From: Eudorina sp. 2006-703-Eu-15
Taxonomy: Eukaryota; Chlorophyta; Chlorophyceae; Chlamydomonadales; Volvocaceae
NCBI GenBank assembly: GCA_003117195.1
Contig: BDSI01000027.1
Location: forward strand, 1,052,001-1,116,000
Direction: 5' to 3'
DNA length: 64,000 nt
Each line of letters opens with the position of its first letter. Within the stretch, counting starts at the first letter, position 1. The notes under the pieces were generated by a model. That model had not been told where the DNA came from and made no database searches. It saw only the letters and a list, made by a program, of their open reading frames with translations. This document shows, one piece after another, positions 57,200 to 64,000 of the stretch. Both the position numbers and the translations under genes were made by a program.

Positions 57200-60100
57200 G
57201 AACTGCAGTCACGAGACGTTGGGCAACAACTTCATATCATTCGGAGCGGCCTGGGGTGGCGTGACTGCAGTTGCAGCACGGTTTTGAGACCAAAGCATAC
57301 GGAGGAAGTCGCGGACATCGTCCTTGCGCTATACCGCGACCAGCAGATTTCGGGCCAAAAGTACCTGGTCCGCGCAACCAACCATGACTTTGTATCCCAA
57401 AACAATCTCAGTTGTGCATGCGCGAACACCCCGGCGGAGGTCCGGGCAGTTGTTCTCGACATGTCGGGTATGGACAAGCTGCTCGAGTTTAACGACGAGC
57501 AGGAGACTGTGACTCTTCAGGCGGGCATTACCTTTGAGGTGTGTCCACGCGGGGACGTCCAGCATATTTATATGTCGCCACATTGCTGGCCCCTCAGTCC
57601 TATACCCCCTCAGTCCTATGGGCGAGCCGCAGGCAATCTAGTGGCGCCTTGCAGCGCCCTAACCTGATCAACACCGGGCACTGTATGCCTTGCAGGCGCT
57701 GGAGCGGACTTTGCTGGAGTATGATATGAGCCTTCCGGGGGTTGTCATCGCGCCACAGCTTGGTGCAATGACGTTGGGTGCGGCTATCGTTACTTCTGCG
57801 CACGGAAGCTCACTGGTGGGGCCGGCCTCCATTGCCCAGTTCCTCCATTCGGCGCTCCTGGTGGATGGCACAGGTGCGCGTTCACCCGCGTCTTCAGAGG
57901 TCACCTGCTGCATGCCGCACTGTGCTCCATGTTGCAACGCTCGCTCTTGTTCGAGCGGCCTTTGGAGTGGCATGGCGGGAACTGCAGGGGCACAAATGCA
58001 ATGCTGCTTGAGTGTGTGGAAAAGCTCAGTCTTGTCGACTGCAGGTTCCTGTTCTGGCCGCCGCCCTTCCGCGGACCTGCCCGCACCGGACCGACCCTGC
58101 CCTGCATCCGCGCGGTCCAGAACCCTGGTGCCATGGGTGTAAGGTGTCCGTTTGCTGGTATCGCCCCGTGCCCTTCCCACCTACCTCCCCTCAAAGGTGA
58201 CATTCAAATCCTGGACAATCCGGGTCAAATCCTAGAGGGCAGCCTTGGGCTGTTCGGAGTCGTGACGGAAGTGACGCTTTATGTTCAAAAAGCCAAGAAG
58301 ATGGCGGTTCGGCAAATACAGGTACGCGCGCCGATGTGAACAAATGTGTGGCGGGACAGGGGCGGGGAAAAATGGCAGTGAATGCGGGATCTTTCTCTTG
58401 CTTGGTCCGCGGCAGCCCATTGCCGAGGACCTCTCCCGCTGTGGGACGAGGGTGTCGTGGCAGCGTTTTGGTGAGGGGATGCCTAGGCTTCTTACAGTAA
58501 CTCCTCTGGGGTGTTTCCGTGCTTTGCACCGATGATCCCTGTTCCGAGGCCCGCGGTCACCTACATGCATGCGTGAGTTCACCAATTACCGTGGTCACGT
58601 TTGAGGTTGAGTTAACGCGTGTCGTGCAGTTAGTCGCATCCGCGGCATGCCCTTCCCCACGACATTGCTGCACCCTCCTGGCATCGTTCTCTCAAATAGC
58701 AATGGACCACTAGCGTATGGGGATCTCTCCTCATGGACCTGATTCGGTGCCTCGATATGCACACATCGTTCACTCCAGTAACTGCGAAGCCGCTAGCGCC
58801 TCGCGTGATTCTGGCTCATAGTGAATGAATGAATGAACGTTACAGCGGACCCCAAAGGGATCAACGATCAACGGTGTATACCAGGGCAAGCCCCAGTCCC
58901 GATAGTGCTTTCATCCTGTGCTGCGCGCCTTCCCTGTGGTGACTGGGTCCCAATGCCTGCCTGGTTCAACACGAGCGCTGCTGAACGTCGCCCCCGACAA
59001 TTTTGCACCTCCCCGCTCCTCACCCGCATGCTCTCAGTCAGAAGACTTCGACTTGGTGGCTGACCTGCGGGACATAATTGACAACAGCGAGGCGCTTGCT
59101 CTGGATGTGACGTGGAACCCCACCGCGGGGATGTACCAAGCCAGGGTCTGGCACGAGACGGACGCAGTGTCGCGCGGCGACGCGAGGAACATGCAGCTTC
59201 GGCAGCCCGTGGACTGGCTGATGGAGGTAAGGACTTGAACTCGTTGTGTGTGCATGTACCGTGACCAGTGGCTGATGGAGCTACCCGCAGCGGCAATGGG
59301 GGGCGGGAACTTGGGCACGGGGGAAGTGCCACTGGCAACAGCTAGGCCCAGGAGCCTCACTTCCCCCAATTCCGCCTCACTCCAGTCCTAACCATCATTG
59401 TCGGACGCTGCATTAGCGAAATGTCACTTTCCACATTGATGACAAACGTTTTCTCAGCCGATGGCCACTGCCCCGCCTTATCATACTGTGCCCGCCCGCT
59501 TGCCCACCTTGCGCCCGTGTGATCCTGTGTTTGGCAGCTTCCCGAGCGCGTGTATCGGGACCAGCTTGACCTCTTGGATCGCGAGGGGCACATGTGTGAG
59601 GTCGTCGGCGAAATGTCGCACCTGCCCTATTTTGAGCACACGGAGGGCAACGAACCTGACGAGACGACACCGCCCGATACCGCCATCGGCTGGCTCAACC
59701 ACATGACCTCGGCCTCCTGCGCCGGCGCTGCGAGTGTCGCACCCGTGCCTGACCTATGCCTGCTCACATCGGCGAAGCTGACCCCCCACGAGCTGGCGAT
59801 CAACTCCCAGGACTTCTCAGCCTGGCTTGCCGACGCGCGCGCGGTGCTGCGGCACGCCCTAGGCTGCCCGCCCTTCGTGCTCAACTTCCGGTTCGTGGGC
59901 GAATCCGACTCACCACTGGCGCTGAGCGCAGGGCGCCAGGTTGTGGCCATTGAAATGTCCACCCTCAGCTCGCACCGGGGAGACCGCGCGGGGCTGCATG
60001 TCAAGTTCTCCCGCATCCATGAGGAGCTGCTGCAGATGACCATGTGCAAGTACGGCGGCCGGCCCGCGTGGGCGTATGCCAGCAACCGGCTGCTGCGTGG

Positions 60101-60558
60101 GGCACCATGTGTACTGCGGGACCTGTACGCCGACAGCTTCGATCAGTTCTTGGAGCTGCGCGCTTCATACGACCCCATGGGGCTGTTCCTTCCACCCCTC
60201 TTCCGGGATATCATCGACCGGCGCGGGCCTGTGCACTACCCGGGTGAGCGGGAGAAGAGCCGGCGGGGAACCGGGTTGTGGTTGGCTGCTTGGGGCTGTG
60301 GAAGCGGGAAGTTCCATACTCTGCTGTAGAGGCCACCAGGGCGCTGGTACCGGGTGATCCTGGTAGGTGCCGCCACCATCTTCCTCGGCTTAGTAACTGA
60401 TCTGGCCCCCAATGTCCGCAGGCTGCGCGGCGCGTCTGGACTGCTTCTGCGTCACCAGTGATCACTGCGGCCCCGACCACGAGTGCGTGCCTGGGCATGA
60501 GTTCCCCCAGTACCGGGTGTGCGCGCCGGTGTCGGAAAAATTCAAGCAGGAACTGTGA
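57200..60558 (+). CDS. FAD-linked oxidoreductase (PCMH-type, sugar-lactone oxidase-like), 5' end unresolved
   Basis: Exons ending 57538 and then 57696-57873, 58197-58321, 59038-59226, 59538-60243 and 60422-60558 join in frame. The first exon starts after an acceptor near 57199 or 57208, and no initiator ATG in that frame was found. An FAD-binding PCMH domain is clear: VLRPKHTEEVADIV, VVLDMSGMDKLLEFNDE, TVTLQAGITFEALERTL, IVTSAHGSSLVG and GSLGLFGVVTEVTLYV. The C-terminal half resembles the lactone-oxidase fold (YGGRPAW, FLELRASYDPMGLF). The last exon adds a tail with seven cysteines (CFCVTSDHCGPDHECV), suggesting an extracytoplasmic or disulfide-stabilised end. The family oxidises sugars or sugar lactones with oxygen; the substrate here is unknown. 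Either a first exon further upstream is missed or the gene is 5'-truncated. The intron 58322-59037 contains a dispersed repeat. Confidence 0.75.
58839..58853 (+). repeat. dispersed repeat terminus (GTTACAGCGGACCCC)
   Basis: Identical to the outer end of the foldback element at 55278. It is preceded by a GAATGAATGAATGAA run like that before the copy at 14317. It lies in the intron between exons 58197-58321 and 59038-59226 of the FAD oxidoreductase gene. Confidence 0.6.
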
Positions 60559-62402
60559 GCACGAGCTACCGACTGGGGGTGATGCTGGGGACTTCCATGG
60601 GATAGACGCTCTCCGGTTCCCGGGCCACCCCCTAGTGAAGAAGGGTTAAAAGCGCTGTTACCGTATGGTAGCAACAGCCGCAAGCGTAGTATGAGATTCG
60701 ATTAGATAGCTTAGGCGCGGAGCAGCCCCAGGACAACTGAACCGGAGCGGAAAGCGCGCGACGCCTGTGCCTCATTGTCACAAAAAGGGTACCTGCGTGC
60801 TGCCGTGGTTGGATTCATGTGCGTCGAGCAGGGCATCGAGAGAATTGAAGGCGACAGGGGCTCGGTCTGGTTAGTCGTTACTTAGGTGACACGCAGGTAC
60901 ACAACTTAGAACTTTGTGGACGACGCCGTCGCGTTTCCGGTAGAGCTATCGCACAGGGCAGCTGTGTCAGCAATGAATGCGCTGGCTGGTATCATTGGGG
61001 GTCATTTTGCCCACATGTAGCAGAATCCAGTACGACCGCCCCCCACGCATTCTCGTGGCGGTGCTGTCAATGCATAAGACGCGAGCTGTGATTGCTTTTC
61101 GCGGCATTGATTGCTATCCTGTAGACAACTATAAGTTTATTGATTGGGACAATGTGGCTAGAGGTATAACGTGGGGCTAACCCCGGCCATAACGGATACC
61201 TGATCAACGCATGGGCGGGGTTAAGTGGGGGTGGACGTACTGCAGGATAGCGCTCCCTGACGTCGATAGAGACAGCGCAGCCCGGTGCTCCACGCCTTGC
61301 TTAGGCTTGACGTGGAGCGTGGAAAAAGAAACGTCGGATTTAATTGCCGCACGCGGGCATAGCGACTTGAATGGGGTGCAGAAAGCTAGGCGAGCAGCGG
61401 TAGGCGGTAGGCAGGTTAGAGCGTTTGAGTTGCGGGAGGCTGGGGCGTCTGAGTTTAGGTCCTACGCCCGGCGTTCAGTCGGTGGCCCCCGATCAATCTG
61501 TGACCTGCTCACAGATCAAGGCGGGTCGATACAATGTCTTACAAGTCACAGCTGTGCACTGCACAGTGAACCGGAACACACCATCGCATCAGCAATCCTC
61601 CAAACGCAGCAAGGCAACGAAACGTGCTTCGGATGACAAACTCCGGTATGCGTACGGGAACGATAACCGGATACACAGGTAACTGACCTGCGCGCACGTG
61701 GCCGGACGGTCACTATTAATGCCCAGGGAAATCACCCTGAAGAAGCAACGGCTGCTCACCACGCCGTGGCAAGGCGCTCAGGCAATATACATCAGGTTGT
61801 CAGCCCGCCGCCCCCTCCATAATTTCTTGAAGTTTTAATTCTCTCATCTACCTACGCACGCACCTGGCCAGCGGCATAACTGCGGCCGACCTCCACCAGG
61901 GAGCACCATGACTCCATAAGGCACGCCTTGTGGCTCCACATCAGAATCAGCCTGAATCCCAAAACATGTCTTGCGGCGCCTGCGACCGCCTTCCAACAGT
62001 GGGTCCATGCCCGCAGGCAAGGAAAATACTGGAGTAGCCCCCGGGCAAACCCAAAGTCGACGCCTTTCCTCCTGTCCATCAGGAGAAAGGTTTGCGCAGC
62101 ACATGACTCAACCCCAATCCAGGTACTTAGGACCATAGGGCTCCTGCAGCTAAAGCGTATGCACTGAACAATTTTCAACCTCCTGCGGACTCGCCCTTAT
62201 GTACGGTCGCGGCCTAAGGAAAACTACAACACAACGAAGTCCTACATTCTCGGCCATTTGCTGTCAGAAGTCTATGTGGCGTCTTACAACTCGCAGCTGC
62301 CGTAGCCTGGGACCAGGCTCAGCTGCGGGTCACAACCACACTGGCGCATACTACATCCACGGCCTGCCCTAATGCCCCCCCCCCCTCAACACGGCCTGCC
62401 TT
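60559..62402. other. intergenic stretch between convergent genes
   Basis: No convincing exon. Open frames around 61211-61682 (plus) and 61844-62178 (minus) lack biased codon use and recognisable motifs. The right end carries the short 3' untranslated region of the MATE gene. Confidence 0.4.
62284..62288 (-). terminator. TGTAA poly(A) signal, minus strand
   Basis: TTACA on the plus strand, TGTAA on the minus strand, lies about 115 bases after the stop of the MATE transporter gene. That is a normal distance for this signal. Confidence 0.55.
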
Positions 62403-63979
62403 CTACTTGGGTTCCAAGCCCGTCCCGCTCCCTACAACAGCTTCCACGACGCCCTCCTGCCGCACCCGCTGACGTACCCCCTGCTGCTTCGCATCCACGG
62501 CCTCAAGTCCCTCCCGGTCCCCTAGGCGCTCCACACCTTCATCCCCATGTCCAGCTCCCGGCGCTTCCGTCAGCGTTGTCTCGCCGTTACCCTTTCCCCT
62601 GCCCTCGCCGCGCGCCTCCCGTTCGAGCCGCTTCGCCGCTTCCTCCATATCCAGCGACTGCAGGGAGACGAAGGACGTGGGCAGCGCCTCCGCGCCCGAC
62701 ATCGCCGCCGCCGCCGTCTCCGTCGCCTCCCGCCCCGCCCCGTTCTTCGCGTCCCCCTCGCGCCCAGTCGCTTTCTCGCCCTGGTGAAGGTGCGCCACCT
62801 CCAGGCCCTCCAGCCCGTGGCGCAGGTGCTGCCAGAACACCCGCCCGGTGCTCTGCAGCGCTCGCACGCCGAAGAACACCACCACGCCGCTCCACACGCC
62901 CGGCAGCTCCCAGCCCAGGAAGCGGCTGGCGCCCATGAACCCCGCCAGCACCACCAGAGTGATAATGTACGACTTGGCCACGTAGCGCGCATCCCCCATG
63001 GCAATGTTGACGCCGCTGGCGACCACGTCGGCGCCCAGCGCCAGCATGGAGGCCGACGCCAGGCTGGCGACCGACTGCAGGTGCGGGTGCACCGCTGCGT
63101 CCCGCGTGAGCACCCCGGGGGCCGCGCAGACCAGCGCCGCCAGGAACAGGCCGCACGTGATGCCCCCCAGTGCGCCCAGCCCCACCAGCAGCGCGATGCA
63201 AGCGCCCTTGCGCCAGCCGCGGGTGCCCGGCAGGTAGGTCAGGGCCGCCTGCTCGAAGGGTGTCACCGTCCAGGCCAGCAGCTACACGGACATTGGGGGG
63301 GAACGGGGACAGGGCCGTGGGTGCGTCGGATGGTTTGCCTGCCGAAGCCAAGCCTGGATATAGTTGGTGCCAACCCTAACCACCAACCCAAGGGAGACCC
63401 TCCCCATGAGCCGCTGCACGATCTGCACCGTCGCGTCGCTGCCTCGCGGTCCGTAGAGGACGACCAGCCCCCCATTCCACGGGTCATGAAACTGGGGAGT
63501 TCCCTCATATGTACGACGGGCTGTTCGTCGGCACCGGCAACCAGATGTCCTTCCCCCTGGCATGATACATATTATCTTGGCCAGCGCCAGGCCAGTGTCG
63601 ATATGTAAATAACAACACATCACGTAGCTGGTAACCCGACCCGACCTGACCCCACCCATCTGGTCAAGGCAGCGCCAGCGACACATCCGAATCCCCCTGG
63701 CCCAGTCAGTCCTCACATTCCAGACTGCGAAAAGCGCCTGGTGGGCTGCCAGTTTGGTGGTCTCCAAAGTGGCGGCGGTGGTCTGGATGAATAGGTACGA
63801 CACGTTTTTGCAGATGTAGGTGATGGACAGCGGCCCCATTGTGGACAACAGCTGCCACAAGACGTCCCGACGAGGCAGCTCCAAGCGCACACGCAGCTGC
63901 GTCGGCGACAGCGTTCGGCGGCGAGGCGGGGAAGTGTCGAGAGCCACAGGAGACAGGGGCTCAGGAGCCACGCCAGGCT
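62403..63979 (-). CDS. MATE family transporter, C-terminal part (5' end outside the window)
   Basis: Two minus-strand exons are visible: 63979-63717, preceded by an acceptor CCCCTAG, and 63281-62403 ending in TAG. They join in phase 0. The first encodes the cytosolic entry and helix pair LLSTMGPLSITYICKNVSYL followed by TTKLAAHQALFAVWN, a typical MATE signature. The second begins LLAWTVTPFEQAALTYLP and continues through about five further membrane helices (for example ACIALLVGLGALGGITCGLF, YIITLVVLAGFMGASRFLGW). It ends with a roughly 120-residue hydrophilic, Glu/Gly/Ala-rich tail. MATE proteins export organic cations, acids or metabolites in exchange for protons or sodium. The sequence resembles the plastid-type EDS5-like branch; that is a weak impression. 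The N-terminal half lies beyond 64000. Confidence 0.8.
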
Positions 63980-64000
63980 CTAGGGGCACAAAGCAAGAGG

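Noticed and set aside
61211..62178. Several 80-140 codon frames on both strands
   Set aside because: No third-position bias, no motif and no consistent splice sites; treated as chance.
1..64000. CRISPR arrays, bacterial operons, tRNA or rRNA genes
   Set aside because: The tandem repeats present lack spaced identical repeats of CRISPR form. Genes are intron-rich and eukaryotic. No cloverleaf or rRNA signature was noticed, though a tRNA scan was not possible.

Overview
The window looks like nuclear DNA of a chlamydomonadalean (volvocine-type) green alga. It has very GC-rich coding sequence with strongly biased third positions. Genes are split into many short exons by GT-AG introns, with a few GC-AG introns. 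Proteins carry long Ala/Gly/Ser/Pro and Gln low-complexity runs. TGTAA poly(A) signals of the Chlamydomonas type follow several genes. The gene set also fits: an RWP-RK nitrate regulator of the NIT2 type, a glucan, water dikinase relic and a single-domain expansin. No prokaryotic operon, rRNA, tRNA or CRISPR array was recognised.

Layout. 1-320 (+): probable last exon of a gene lying upstream of the window. 1278-6344 (+): 8-exon gene for an Ala-rich, LEA-like protein with hydrophobic segments. 8079-9273 (-): complete 5-exon expansin-like gene. 10118-15507 (-): complete 12-exon 5'-nucleotidase with a dual-acylation N-terminus. 16619-32327 (+): a 22-exon gene for a protein of about 2,668 aa that I cannot assign, with coiled coils and low-complexity tails. 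34033-38812 (+): 6-exon RWP-RK/NLP regulator resembling NIT2. 40574-42998 (+): unrecognised multi-exon gene with one exon junction that does not keep frame. 45169-47077 (-): remnant of a glucan, water dikinase, next to a decayed Ty3/gypsy fragment (47600-48260). 49000-53667 (+): 6-exon ankyrin-repeat protein whose short last exon ends in a CaaX-like motif. 55275-55916: foldback repeat element. 57200-60558 (+): FAD-linked oxidoreductase whose 5' end is unresolved. 62403-63979 (-): C-terminal part of a MATE transporter that continues beyond the window.

Exon models were built by hand from splice consensus, reading-phase continuity and protein continuity. For six genes (LEA-like, expansin, 5'-nucleotidase, giant gene, NIT2-like, ankyrin) the summed exons close exactly in frame. 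There is no operon-like logic. Genes on both strands are separated by 0.8-3.5 kb of lower-GC, repeat-bearing DNA. A dispersed repeat with a TTACAGCGGACCCC-type end occurs at four places, two of them in introns and one as the foldback element. Functional links are loose: nitrate control (NIT2-like), wall loosening (expansin-like), nucleotide salvage or signalling (5'-nucleotidase), starch phosphorylation (GWD relic) and solute export (MATE).
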